64,000 nt of DNA from Phytophthora quininea (GCA_011947345.1 JAAVTG010000672.1:496001-560000); one strand, 5' to 3'. Numbered from the stretch's first letter, positions 10,514 through 22,343 are shown. Numbers and translations are program-made. The notes: generated from the sequence alone by a model not told the origin.

Positions 10514-12872
10514 TTACTGATCGCGTGACGATGGAGTAGCTGCGGATGCTCTTTCGTCATGTGGTATGAAGCAGGTTGCACTTGGTGGTGTGCGGCGAAG
10601 TGATGATCTTGTTGGCGTGTGGCGCAGCGACGATCTTGGAGGAGTGCGCTGCTGTGTTTGCTGTGAGAATGTTCGAAGTGGAGTTTGTGGGGGCGCGCAG
10701 TGATGCGATGCTTGAGCGGGACGTGGCGACCTGCGAGGCGTGCAGTGATGCGATGCTGGAGAGAGTTGGTGTGGCGCTCTGCGAGGTGTATCGCCTTCTC
10801 TGGCATGTGGGCTGCGATGATTACCAAAACGGCTATCTGTCCGACCAAAAAGTGCACGCTGTCGTGAAGTGTCGGAGCGGGTGCGGCCGATACCGTCATG
10901 TTGCCGTCTCGCGCCAGAGTCTTGTGGTAATTCATCATCGAACTTCTCGAAGTTATCACTGTCTGATGGGATTGCATCACCGTCCAAGTAGTGGATTTCG
11001 CTGGCGGATTGTTTGACCTCCGAATTTGAGTAGACATAAGCGAGCTTCTCAACACTAGCTGGTTTCAGGCGATTCCGGCGTTTATTGTGGATGAATGAGT
11101 GGATACTCCACGAGCGCTCGCTAGCAGCAGAAGACGTCGGAATGCTCAATACACGTGCAGCAAATTGCTTTACCTGGGCAAGCATCCTCATATCTTTGAA
11201 AAGTTCGTCTTGGTACATCCACCAATCGATCGGAGTGTACTTGGCATTTTTGTTCAGTTTGTCTGCCTTCCACCCGCGCTTCTTTTGGGCGAAGTTGGAA
11301 ACGGCACTGTGAAATTTCCTTGCGGTGATTCCCGGGTTAAATCCAACGCGCTCGGCCAGCTCTACACAGCTATTTACGGCATTCTCAAAGTCTCCGGGTT
11401 CGAAATCAGCGATTGGTTTTGTCGGATCCAGCAAAAACGCTGCTAGTGTTGATTCGCGCTTGATTTCAGACCATCGGGAGTGGATGAAAGCCCGTATTTT
11501 TCTCAGAATGGTCGGGTCCATTCCATTTGTTTGCTGGTAGTAAATGTCGTTATGGTACAGACCCCGAAAATAATGGTATACCATCGACAAGCAGCATCCA
11601 TCCTTCTCCAGACAGCGCAGAGCGTCAATTATGGGGTTTGTTAGACGCAACACAAGCCGTGCTTTCATCCAGAAATTTCCATCCGCGAGTGTTGTCTTCA
11701 CACGATTCAGCTTCACAACAGCGTCTTTGTAGCGCTCCATGAGGCCGTCATCAGCGAACAGCTCCAACAAGATGCCTTCGTTCGAGACTACACTCGAAAT
11801 ACAAGCAGTCTTTAAGTACCATCGAGTTGAGGATGGTCAGGACCCGACACTGCTGGTGACGTTGATCGTTCATTCGATGCCGCTGCTTCTCGCGAAAGCG
11901 ATACAGAAGTGCTGGCCGCTTTCGAACGAATTTTGCTATGCCCACCGCTTTTGCAAGTACATCTTTTAAGTCATCAATAGAGAACAGGTCTTTTAGCAGC
12001 AAGTTCAGGGTATGTGCTGAGCACCCGTTGCAGGTCACCGCTGGCAGCTCTTTCGTAACCAATTCCCAGGACTTCACCATATTCGACGCGTTGTCGGTCA
12101 CTACAGCGCACACACTGCCCTGTATAGCATCTTCAACCTCTCTGATAACTTTGATTAGGGCGGAGGCCATGTACTCGCCCGTGTGCCTATCATCGCGAGT
12201 TGGTACAGATGACCAAAACACTGGCCGTATAAACGGCGATGTCACCATGAAGTTGACGATGCTCTCGCTGTTTGGGTCTGACCACCCGTCGCTAACAACA
12301 GCGACATTATCTTCGTCACGCAGCTCATCGATAACGTCCCGCTTTTCCCGTGCGTAGGCCTCATCCAAAAGCGTCGTGGACAAATGCTGGCGCGATGGCA
12401 AAGTCATTCCGGGACGATACTTGGTCAAAATGTGCTGAAAATGGGGATTTTCGATAACGCGAAATGGAATGGCCGTTGAGTAAAATGCTGCAGCAATTTC
12501 GCGATGGAATTGCTTCTTCTCCGCTCTCGTAATTGGCTCTTGTGCGGCAGGAGCGAATGAGACTTCTTCGCTTCGAGATTTCTTCTGGGGTGTCCTGTCG
12601 ACCTCCTCGCTGTTTGGGAAACCGTGCCGTTTATCCAGCAGCTTGTCTCTCCTGTCGTACTCGTCGTTGCTTCTTGGGCGTCGCTCTCCTCGGAACAGTG
12701 ACAGTGTAATGGGTCCACACCTCGTGCTGTGGCGGTGGCATCGCGCCGAGCTCCCACGCGTCTGCTGAGCTGCTGCTTGGTTGGATCGAGGTGCGTTAAG
12801 ATATGAGGCGCGCGCTGCAGCAGCAGCAAACTTCAACATTGATTCGCAAGGCCCGAATCTTTCACGACACAC
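10514..12872 (-). CDS. hAT-family transposase, frame-broken
   Basis: Two frames, 12872-11751 and 11770-10514, read as one protein of about 785 residues with a frame change near 11800. The first part has the catalytic-core patterns VVSDGWSDPNSESIVNF and VVTDNASNMVKSWE, then CNGCSAHTLNLLLKDLF, as in DUF659-type hAT proteins. The second part has the dimerisation region (SIPTSSAASERSWSIHSFIH). The last about 130 residues are a repetitive Arg/Ser/Pro/His tail (RRAPHQLSP, RRSPRPAQ, RRTPPS) unusual for the family. No typical BED zinc finger was found. Confidence 0.85.
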
Positions 12873-12963
12873 AGTGCCACCATGTTATTAACAATACTAA
12901 CGAATACTAACGTGGTAATACCAACTTTCGTTAATATAAAAGGTAATATGCGACCCAACACTA
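12873..12963. mobile_element. Outer end of the hAT element
   Basis: Read from the minus strand, the terminus is TAGTGTTGGGTCGCATATTA followed by TTAACGAA and GGTATTACC motifs. The sequence just outside (12966-12990, ATCGATTTTGACAAAG) matches the 3' flanks of PDR A and B, so the element appears inserted in or beside a PDR 3' flank. The opposite terminus was not found with confidence. Confidence 0.5.
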
Positions 12964-12979
12964 TACGCTATCGATTTTG

Positions 12980-15949
12980 ACAAAGATTACATTTGCATTT
13001 CTTCATGTCCGAAGCAGTTGCTTCATACATACCGGGCCTAGACCTGGTTGACGGGGGACTTGACCTCGACGAACTCGGGCGACTTGGGGGCCTTGTTCTT
13101 GTTGAAGAGCGCCTCGATGTCCTCGAGCATGATGCCCTTGGTCTCCGGACAGAAAAAGTAGACGAAGACCAGACAGATGAAGCACAGCCCCGCGAACAGG
13201 TAGAAGACGCCGTCGATGTTGAGCGACGGGAAGAGCTTGACCACCTCGGTCATGACGGCGCCCATGGCCCAGTTGGCCGCCGTGGACAGCGCCACGCCCG
13301 ACGCGCGCACGTTGAGCGGGAAGATCTCGGCCGGGTAGATCCAGCACACGGGGCCCCAGCTGATGGCAAAGTTGAAGACGAAGAAGGCCGAGCCCAGACA
13401 GATGAACCAGCCGCCTACGCGCGGACAACCAGCGTTGTCGACGTTGCCGTTGCAGATGGCCGAGAAGAGGATGGCGGCCCACAGGTGGCCGACGATCATG
13501 CCCACGCCGCCGATCAGCAGCATCGTGCGACGACCGTAGGTGTCCACCCAGCGCATGGCCGGGATGGTGCTGACGAAGTTGACGCCCGAGATGAAGAGCG
13601 CCGAGTACCGACCCGAGTTGGTGATGTCCTTGAAGATGAGGGCGCCGTAGCTCATGATGGGGTTGATGCCCGTGGCCTGCTGCAGCACCTGCAGCAGCAT
13701 GGCGATGATGACGCGTTTGCGGACGCTGGGCTCGAAGATCTCGAAGATGCCCTTGCCTTCCGCTTCCTCCTCGGCGATCTGGTCGCCGATGACCTCGAGC
13801 TCGTGAGAGACGTGGTCGGTCTGACGTAGACGCTTGAGCACCGCCTCGGCGGCGTCCTTGCCCTTGTGCTTGTAGGTCCAGCGAGGACTCTCGGGCACGA
13901 ACCAGATGCCGAGCAGCACCACAATGGGCGGCGCCATGGAGATGCCGTTGGTGGTGCGCCAGCCGCGGTCGTGGTTGTACACGATGATGTTGACGATGTT
14001 GGCCAGGAAGAGCCCGATGACGACCGTCATCTGCATGAAGCCCGAGAGCATGCCGCGCAGCTCCTTGGGGCCATCTCGGCGCCGAACAGCGGCAGCGAGA
14101 AGGACGAGTTGCCCACGCCGAAGCCCTGCACAATGCGCGCCAAGTACATGAGCGTGTGCGCCTGGGACTTGTTGAAGGCGACCCAGCACGTGCCGGCGCA
14201 GAAGAGCAGCCCGGCGCAGAAGATGGTGGCGCGACGACCGAGCTTGTCGGCCACGAAGCCGCCGATGAAGGCGCCCACGAGACACCCAAGGTTGTACGTC
14301 ATGTTGTACCAGACCGTGAAGGTGGTCCACTCGCTCGGCAGGTCGGACGTGGAGCGCGTGCACTCCTCGTAGGTGAAGTTGTGCCAGCCGACGCAGTAGT
14401 CGTAGAGGAACGAGTCCATGATGAGCATGGACGACGTCACGCCCTGGTCGTAGCCGAAGAACATGCCGCCGAGCGCCGCGAAGACGCACACGACGATGGC
14501 ATAGGTGCGTTTGCCCTCGGTGGGGGTGTCGTCGAATTCGGGGCGCTGCATGTTGACGATGGGCCCGCCCGCCATGGTGACCGAAACCGGAACGGACGAA
14601 CGGAAGAGACTTGGTGCTTGCAGAGCAGATTGCAGAGTGAGCAGAGAGCGGAGCGGGGCGGGGCGAGGCGCTCGGGCTGGAACCACCCGCAATGATAGGA
14701 GCGCGCCGGCGTCCAGGTCACTCGTGAATGAGTCGTCCCGCCTCGATAAGAGCAGGGCTTGAAGTTGAACCGAGACTGGGGCCCGATCCGACTGTCGGCT
14801 CGCCCCTCCTCGCCGCTTGCTTGATTTATTTGTCGGAGGCTCTGCGATTTGAGCCCGCCGAGCAGCAGCAGCGCCAACGTCCTGAGCCGAAGCACCTTCC
14901 GCAAGATCGACTACTGAAGTTTTGCTGCGTCGACGACGTTTGCCGGCCCGTTACGACGGGCGTCCCACTGTCGATGCCGCCCTGCTTGAAGCTGAGGCAA
15001 GTCACTTTTCGCCCGGCACACACTTCGATCGCTCTAGTCAAAAAGCGCCGACATCTTTACCCTCTTGTTTTGTCGTTTTTGTCGGGAACTTTTTGCCGTT
15101 TTGGATGCGCAGAAAGTGGCGGGGCCTCCGATATTCTGCGTCGACCACCGTGGCGGGCGACACAAGGTGGGGATCATTCTGCCTTGCTTGTCGTGACGAT
15201 CCGTGCGAGCCCAACGATTCGGTGGGCCTGGCTCGCCATCGTGGCGAACGCAGTTGTGTCAAGGGCAAGACGAGGCGCTCGGCTCCGGCGGGACGGCGGC
15301 CACGACGTTTTTAACAAGACCGCCGGGCTCTCAATCATCGCAGAGCCTTGACTTGACTTGCTCGCCATACTGACGCTGTTCAGTGCGTGATTTTAATCGG
15401 CGTCGAGTTGCTGAGACTATTGTAGCTGACGTCGGTCTGACACGTTTGCTATTGTATCGCCGGGATCGTGCTGGAGTGCGAGAGGGCTCTTGCCGTCGCC
15501 GCAGAGCTTGAAGCCCGCGGTCGCCGCCTTCTTCCGGATCAGCGCGAGTCACATGGCCACTTGATTTATTTGGAGCGGTCCCGCGCCCAGTGTGGTCCGC
15601 GGCGGCTGCGGGCGTTGTCCAAGGGGCTTTGTTTCGCAGCGCTCTGCGCAAGTCGCTACGGCGTCCTCTACGGAAGGTGCCGGCGCAAGTTGTCCGCTCA
15701 CCGTTAGCCCCAGTATCGGCAGACCTGCGCTTTTCGTCGACGCCACGAACAGCGTGCCGAGTTGTGTGCCTGTATGCGTGCCATAGCACGACCTGCAGGT
15801 GGTCGACTTGTGCACTGTGCGCTGCTGCGTGGCCAAGGACGAGCTCGTCCTTGGTGGCTCGTCAACAGGTTTTCGTGACAGATGAGTCGGGCGGGCGGCC
15901 AACTTCAATTTGGCCGCAAATCTGAGGTGGGCTCGTCCGGCCACCGAAA
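12980..15949. repeat. Left arm of sugar-transporter palindrome
   Basis: Bases 12980-15949 match 16724-19692 in inverted orientation with only a few indels seen. The arm contains the transporter gene and about 1.37 kb of its upstream DNA (14576-15949). No family-like gene was recognised in that upstream part. It has two CTTGATTTATTTG motifs (14821, 15561). Open frames there mirror each other in the two arms, as expected from sequence identity. Confidence 0.93.
13038..14575 (-). CDS. MFS sugar transporter, left palindrome copy
   Basis: A sugar-porter-family membrane transporter of about 512 residues with about 12 hydrophobic segments. The start at 14575 lies in a good context (CACCATGG). Family motifs are GYDQGVTSS, ADKLGRRAT, PESPRW, QQATGIN, DTYGRRTM, PAEIFPLNVR and PETKG. 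It ends EVKSPVNQV. The reading frame changes at 14067-14070, where a G run (C run in the gene) has four bases and the other copy has five, within APKELRGML. Apart from that single base the gene is complete. Likely a plasma-membrane hexose:proton symporter. Confidence 0.9.
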
Positions 15950-16723
15950 CAGCTCAGCACGAAGGTTTGAACAGGTATTGCTTGTCGAGTTGTATCTAAG
16001 GGGCTTGTGTGCTTGGTGCGTTGAGTATCGGGGCTATTCAGATAACTGGCTGCGCGAAATTCTCGATACGATCGATGGTTGGTGGTGAATTATGGTGCGA
16101 GGGGTTGGCGACACATCGGCGCCGCAATCTTACGCTACGGCGCAGTTACCGTTGTCCCGCACTTGATTTATGAAAGATACCCGATGTACACTTTCCTTTC
16201 GCGTGTCTAGGAGCTCGCGGCTAACGAAGTGACCGAAATATCTGCGCGACAACAAGTTGTTCTTGCAGAGGAGAGCATTAGCGCAGCAGCAACGCAGTAG
16301 AGATATTGGTGCTAGCAATGTAGTCGCTGGCCCATGAGTGCCCAGTCCAAGTAGTGAGCTACGTGTCGATCGATGTTGTTTTTTTATGCAGTGTTTAGAA
16401 TTATTCCGCACACGTCCGAGCTCAATCCCAATGTGACACCCAGTGAATCAAGTGCGGGACGGCGATCAAACAGCTCAATCGGTTGCAGCAAAAACTTCGG
16501 CAAAGCATCACTATCGTCAAACACCACCTAATTTCCCGCCGGAAATATATAACAGCATTTTGTCAGCTCGCTTGTGCTACTGGGGACTTAACCAGACCAC
16601 GTTGCCCAAGCTACGAACGATCAAAAGCGTGTTAGCCGCTCCGCTGCTACCTGTGCGAAGAAAACACCTCGCAACGGAAGTGCTCCCAATGAAATACTCG
16701 ACGTGTTGTCACGAACACGGGCA
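15950..16723. other. Palindrome spacer
   Basis: The 774-bp non-repeated centre between the two arms. It contains a shorter imperfect inverted pair, GTCCCGCACTTGATT near 16155 and AATCAAGTGCGGGAC near 16447. No gene was recognised. Because the arms hold head-to-head transporter promoters, any shared control element would lie here or in the inner 1.3 kb of each arm. Confidence 0.6.
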
Positions 16724-19692
16724 TTTCGGTGGCCGGACGAGCCCACCTCAGATTTGCGGCCAAATTGAAGTTGGCCGCCCGCCCGACTCATCTGTCACGA
16801 AAACCTGTTGACGAGCCACCAAGGACGAGCTCGTCCTTGGCCACGCAGCAGCGCACAGTGCACAAGTCGACCACCTGCAGATCGTGCTATGGCACGCATA
16901 CAGGCACACAACTCGGCACGCTGTTCGTGGCGTCGACGAAAAGCGCAGGTCTGCCGATACTGGGGCTAACGGTGAGCGGACAACTTGCGCCGGCACCTTC
17001 CGTAGAGGACGCCGTAGCGACTTGCGCAGAGCGCTGCGAAACAAAGCCCCTTGGACAACGCCCGCAGCCGCCGCGGACCACACTGGGCGCGGGACCGCTC
17101 CAAATAAATCAAGTGGCCATGTGACTCGCGCTGATCCGGAAGAAGGCGGCGACCGCGGGCTTCAAGCTCTGCGGCGACGGCAAGAGCCCTCTCGCACTCC
17201 AGCACGATCCCGGCGATACAATAGCAAACGTGTCAGACCGACGTCAGCTACAATAGTCTCAGCAACTCGACGCCGATTAAAATCACGCACTGAACAGCGT
17301 CAGTATGGCGAGCAAGTCAAGTCAAGGCTCTGCGATGATTGAGAGCCCGGCGGTCTTGTTAAAAACGTCGTGGCCGCCGTCCCGCCGGAGCCGAGCGCCT
17401 CGTCTTGCCCTTGACACAACTGCGTTCGCCACGATGGCGAGCCAGGCCCACCGAATCGTTGGGCTCGCACGGATCGTCACGACAAGCAAGGCAGAATGAT
17501 CCCCACCTTGTGTCGCCCGCCACGGTGGTCGACGCAGAATATCGGAGGCCCCGCCACTTTCTGCGCATCCAAAACGGCAAAAAGTTCCCGACAAAAACGA
17601 CAAAACAAGAGGGTAAAGATGTCGGCGCTTTTTGACTAGAGCGATCGAAGTGTGTGCCGGGCGAAAAGTGACTTGCCTCAGCTTCAAGCAGGGCGGCATC
17701 GACAGTGGGACGCCCGTCGTAACGGGCCGGCAAACGTCGTCGACGCAGCAAAACTTCAGTAGTCGATCTTGCGGAAGGTGCTTCGGCTCAGGACGTTGGC
17801 GCTGCTGCTGCTCGGCGGGCTCAAATCGCAGAGCCTCCGACAAATAAATCAAGCAAGCGGCGAGGAGGGGCGAGCCGACAGTCGGATCGGGCCCCAGTCT
17901 CGGTTCAACTTCAAGCCCTGCTCTTATCGAGGCGGGACGACTCATTCACGAGTGACCTGGACGCCGGCGCGCTCCTATCATTGCGGGTGGTTCCAGCCCG
18001 AGCGCCTCGCCCCGCCCCGCTCCGCTCTCTGCTCACTCTGCAATCTGCTCTGCAAGCACCAAGTCTCTTCCGTTCGTCCGTTCCGGTTTCGGTCACCATG
18101 GCGGGCGGGCCCATCGTCAACATGCAGCGCCCCGAATTCGACGACACCCCCACCGAGGGCAAACGCACCTATGCCATCGTCGTTTGCGTCTTCGCGGCGC
18201 TCGGCGGCATGTTCTTCGGCTACGACCAGGGCGTGACGTCGTCCATGCTCATCATGGACTCGTTCCTCTACGACTACTGCGTCGGCTGGCACAACTTCAC
18301 CTACGAGGAGTGCACGCGCTCCACGTCCGACCTGCCGAGCGAGTGGACCACCTTCACGGTCTGGTACAACATGACGTACAACCTTGGGTGTCTCGTGGGC
18401 GCCTTCATCGGCGGCTTCGTGGCCGACAAGCTCGGTCGTCGCGCCACCATCTTCTGCGCCGGGCTGCTCTTCTGCGCCGGCACGTGCTGGGTCGCCTTCA
18501 ACAAGTCCCAGGCGCACACGCTCATGTACTTGGCGCGCATTGTGCAGGGCTTCGGCGTGGGCAACTCGTCCTTCTCGCTGCCGCTGTTCGGCGCCGAGAT
18601 GGCCCCCAAGGAGCTGCGCGGCATGCTCGGGCTTCATGCAGATGACGGTCGTCATCGGGCTCTTCCTGGCCAACATCGTCAACATCATCGTGTACAACCA
18701 CGACCGCGGCTGGCGCACCACCAACGGCATCTCCATGGCGCCGCCCATTGTGGTGCTGCTCGGCATCTGGTTCGTGCCCGAGAGTCCTCGCTGGACCTAC
18801 AAGCACAAGGGCAAGGACGCCGCCGAGGCGGTGCTCAAGCGTCTACGTCAGACCGACCACGTCTCTCACGAGCTCGAGGTCATCGGCGACCAGATCGCCG
18901 AGGAGGAAGCGGAAGGCAAGGGCATCTTCGAGATCTTCGAGCCCAGCGTCCGCAAACGCGTCATCATCGCCATGCTGCTGCAGGTGCTGCAGCAGGCCAC
19001 GGGCATCAACCCCATCATGAGCTACGGCGCCCTCATCTTCAAGGACATCACCAACTCGGGTCGGTACTCGGCGCTCTTCATCTCGGGCGTCAACTTCGTC
19101 AGCACCATCCCGGCCATGCGCTGGGTGGACACCTACGGTCGTCGCACGATGCTGCTGATCGGCGGCGTGGGCATGATCGTCGGCCACCTGTGGGCCGCCA
19201 TCCTCTTCTCGGCCATCTGCAACGGCAACGTCGACAACGCTGGTTGTCCGCGCGTAGGCGGCTGGTTCATCTGTCTGGGCTCGGCCTTCTTCGTCTTCAA
19301 CTTTGCCATCAGCTGGGGCCCCGTGTGCTGGATCTACCCGGCCGAGATCTTCCCGCTCAACGTGCGCGCGTCGGGCGTGGCGCTGTCCACGGCGGCCAAC
19401 TGGGCCATGGGCGCCGTCATGACCGAGGTGGTCAAGCTCTTCCCGTCGCTCAACATCGACGGCGTCTTCTACCTGTTCGCGGGGCTGTGCTTCATCTGTC
19501 TGGTCTTCGTCTACTTTTTCTGTCCGGAGACCAAGGGCATCATGCTCGAGGACATCGAGGCGCTCTTCAACAAGAACAAGGCCCCCAAGTCGCCCGAGTT
19601 CGTCGAGGTCAAGTCCCCGTCAACCAGGTCTAGGCCCGGTATGTATGAAGCAACTGCTTCGGACATGAAGAAATGCAAATGTAATCTTTGTC
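16724..19692. repeat. Right arm of sugar-transporter palindrome
   Basis: Inverted counterpart of 12980-15949. It begins TTTCGGTGGCCGGACGAGCC and ends after the shared AAATGCAAATGTAATCTTTG near 19692. Differences seen relative to the left arm inside the gene are one extra C at 18603-18607, two bases missing near 18626 and one C missing at 19615-19618. Confidence 0.93.
18098..19633 (+). CDS. MFS sugar transporter, right palindrome copy
   Basis: Same protein as the left copy, with start ATG 18098 in CACCATGGCG. The C run in APKELRG is intact here, but two bases are missing near 18626 (ATGCTCGGG instead of ATGCTCTCGGG). One further C is missing at 19615-19618, which brings the frame back for the last codons VPVNQV and the TAG at 19631-19633. 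The stretch from GMLSGFMQM to EFVEVK is therefore read in another frame, with its own N and C termini in the original frame. All family motifs are present in the DNA. Confidence 0.9.
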   Translation: MAGGPIVNMQRPEFDDTPTEGKRTYAIVVCVFAALGGMFFGYDQGVTSSMLIMDSFLYDYCVGWHNFTYEECTRSTSDLPSEWTTFTVWYNMTYNLGCLVGAFIGGFVADKLGRRATIFCAGLLFCAGTCWVAFNKSQAHTLMYLARIVQGFGVGNSSFSLPLFGAEMAPKELRGMLGLHADDGRHRALPGQHRQHHRVQPRPRLAHHQRHLHGAAHCGAARHLVRARESSLDLQAQGQGRRRGGAQASTSDRPRLSRARGHRRPDRRGGSGRQGHLRDLRAQRPQTRHHRHAAAGAAAGHGHQPHHELRRPHLQGHHQLGSVLGALHLGRQLRQHHPGHALGGHLRSSHDAADRRRGHDRRPPVGRHPLLGHLQRQRRQRWLSARRRLVHLSGLGLLRLQLCHQLGPRVLDLPGRDLPAQRARVGRGAVHGGQLGHGRRHDRGGQALPVAQHRRRLLPVRGAVLHLSGLRLLFLSGDQGHHARGHRGALQQEQGPQVARVRRGQVPVNQV

Positions 19693-19709
19693 AGAATGGA
19701 AGCCTCTAC

Positions 19710-19900
19710 TCATGACGCATGGACGAACCACACCTCCCATTGCCTTTGCAGAGCCTTCGATCTCTCTGCGGCTTTAGTCACCTCGACAGCTCTGACTATC
19801 ACAAAGAACCTGCCGGTTTTGGTGCTTCCGGCGCTGCTCACACTACGCTTCGTCAGCCCTACTACAGTGCGCTACCGGTGGTGTGCTGCTCCATTTTGCC
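19710..19900 (+). pseudogene. Ghost of a PDR transporter 5' flank
   Basis: Just outside the palindrome, plus-strand sequence resembles the 5' flank of PDR copy C on the minus strand (30215-30400): CCTCCCATTG, GCAGAGCCTT, GACAGCTCTGA and GAACCTGCCGGTTTT are shared in the same order. No transporter coding sequence follows. It is a promoter-only relic in plus orientation. Confidence 0.7.
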
Positions 19901-20389
19901 CACGCAGCCTGTCACGCCGGATTGGTTACCGCCGCCCTACACTGGAGCAAGATGGAGACTGTGTTGTACTAACCAGCGCGCACCACCCTTGTGTTGAACT
20001 ACAGGGCGGTGCGGACTTCCTCCCCAACGACTATAGCTTCCAAACGAGAGACTCCAGCTCGTGACGGGATTAAGCATGTGTGTTAAAATCGCCTTTTGTG
20101 GCATACGATCGCGCTAGCTCTTGAAAATCGTTCGAACTACTACTACTGGTTCTTGACTAGGGTCAAGTACCGACGCAGCCAACTCCAGAAAGTATTTTCA
20201 AAGTATTAGATGCAATGATCCTGGTATTAATATATAATCAAAACCTAAGTTCGCTAGTACTAGTATTCTTATAACGGTGTATTGCATCATTAACTACCGG
20301 TAATACAATACTCTGGATAGTATGAGCCTCTGTTCGCGAAGAGATACTTCAAAACAGTCATAAAAACGGTCCTTCCGTTGAATCGAATA

Positions 20390-21166
20390 CTGCTATATAT
20401 TCCTAGGACGGGGTGCTTAAGTCGAGGAAATCCATCTCTGAAGTATTTGTCGATTACCGCCAAAGTCGTGCTGCTACGTTAACTACGTCACAGTAACATA
20501 CAGAAACACTTTTGTAGTCACACTAAACTGGAAAATCCCAAATACTGCACCAGGGATCAACATTGTTCAGCTGAATACAGTATATCTCAGCACCAACCAA
20601 AAGCAAAATCTTTTGAACATTCACATGGAAATCACACACGCCATGAGTGTGGTACCAGCTACCGAATCTCTAAAATAGCACAGACGTAAATTGTAGCAAT
20701 ACTAGTACTCACCTTACGTTACTGCTCGATGTATGCTATTTTATTAATACCGACATATCTAAAGTAGCAAGAATACTCATTATTTGGTGGTAATATGAAT
20801 CTATGTTTGCGAGGCAGTATTTTTGAGCCTATTTCCGTCCCATAATCAAGTGAACCGCCAATTTTCACGGCTGTGAAAGAACGAACAACTGCGCATTCCA
20901 CGGCAAATTTGCTGATGAACTCGTCGGGGAACACTCCCTTAAGAATCCCTCTCGATAGGAATATAAACCGCAGTATAATCCATGTCCGTTTGTCGTCCAC
21001 CATCAAACAAACATTCTCATCGCAACAAGTGTGTAGATTACGAACCTGCCGAGTACGCGCCAATTCGTGAATTTACTCAGGTCTAGATTAAGGCAGCTAA
21101 AGCCTCACAACAAAATCCGCCCACACAACAGAAAGCACCAGCAGCACCAAGGCCAGCACCATCTCC
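20390..21166. repeat. 5' flank of the oxidoreductase, right copy
   Basis: This inverted counterpart of the 5' flank at about 6546-8060 has neither the 844-bp hAT element nor the 158-bp insertion. Landmarks shared with the left copy are CCTAGGA and CTTAAG (20400-20430), CAGGGAGCAACATTG-like (20552-20566) and GTCTAGATTAAGGCAGCTAAAGCCTCACAACAAAATCCGC (from 21082, in two parts). It includes AT-rich TAATACCGAC and GGTAATATG motifs at 20740-20800. No gene was recognised. Bases 19901-20389 also hold no recognised feature. Confidence 0.75.
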
Positions 21167-22343
21167 ATGAGCCGTATCGTGATCATCGGCGGCGGTCCAG
21201 CGGGCATCAGGACGGCCCAAGTTCTAGCGAATAACCTCAAGGAAGCAGACAACACCGAAGTCATTATACTCGAGAAAAACTCCTTCTATTACCACAGATT
21301 GGCGCACCACGCGCATATGTCGAGGACAGCTATGCCAACAAGATGTTCGTCCCCTACGACAACGCCATCCCCAAACATGCCGCCGGATTCGTCAAAATCG
21401 TGCGTGGCGTCGCCACCGCCATCTCCGCCGACACCAACGAGGTGTCGTACCACCAGATTGACACCAACGACAAGCAGAGCGACGCTGTCGAGAAGCTGCA
21501 CTTCGACTACCTCGTGTTCGCCATGGGGAGCTCCTACGCCGTGCCTATCAAGCAGGACAGCGTCGACTTCGCACGGTCATCCATCGAGATCAAGCTGCAG
21601 GAGATGCGCGACCACATCGACAGGGCCGACAAGATCCTCGTCGTGGGCGGCGGCTCCGTGGGCTGCGAAATCGCAAGTGAGATCAAGGCCAAGTATCCGA
21701 GCAAGACCGTCACCATCCTCGACGCCAACAACAAACTCATCTCCCACATCAACCTGCGGGACAAGTTCTACACCAACCTGAACGCGTCGCTGGACAAGCT
21801 CGGCGTGCAGGTGATTCTGGCGAGCGCCTCGCTGAGAGGCTCAGCGGCAATAGATTCGAAAAGCGCACAGTACAGACGGACAAGGGCACGCAGATCGAGT
21901 CCGACATTCAGTTGCTGTGCGGTGGCTTCTGTCCGGTGGCTGGACTGGTACAAGGTATGGATCCGGAGCTGGTGACGGACCGAGGTTTCATCCGCGTGAA
22001 CTCGCGACTGCAGGTCGAAGGTGACAAGTACGCGCACATGTTTGCGCTGGGAGACATGTGCAACCATGAAACACCAAAGACGGCCGTTTGGGCTACTAAA
22101 CAAGGGAAGTTCCTTGCCGCAGAACTGGTGGCCGTGATTCGTAAGAAGCAGGAGGGATTCACCAAACCGTTTGAGGGACCATCGATTGAAGACAAGGTAT
22201 TGCCGCTGGGTCCGTGTGGTGGAGTTTCCCAGTTGCCGTTTTGGGGAGGCGTTGTCGTGGGAGATTGGTTTACGTGGGCTGTCGCGCGGGACTATTACGC
22301 CTGGCAGATCTGGACCAGCTTCGGCGCCACCGTGCCGAGCTAG
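21167..22343 (+). CDS. AIF/FSP1-like FAD/NAD(P)H oxidoreductase
   Basis: A flavoprotein of the pyridine nucleotide-disulphide family, about 390 residues. The FAD-binding motif IIGGGPAGIRTAQVLANN is at residues 4-21, the NAD-binding VVGGGSVGCEIASEI near residue 160, and the second FAD motif ALGDMCNHETPK near residue 300. This layout fits AIFM2/FSP1-type NAD(P)H oxidoreductases, which reduce quinones; the substrate here is not shown. Two one-base frame breaks occur, near 21298 (the left copy reads through with one more base) and near 21829. The C terminus ends in a hydrophobic/aromatic segment and VPS. Confidence 0.85.

Noticed and set aside
13003..14289. Alternative-frame protein over the sugar transporters (long Arg/Gly/His-rich frames)
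   Set aside because: These are shadows in GC-rich coding sequence. The MFS motifs lie in the other frame.
14728..15351. Possible gene of about 207 codons upstream of each sugar transporter
   Set aside because: It is open in both palindrome arms only because the arms are identical. No motif or family resemblance was seen.
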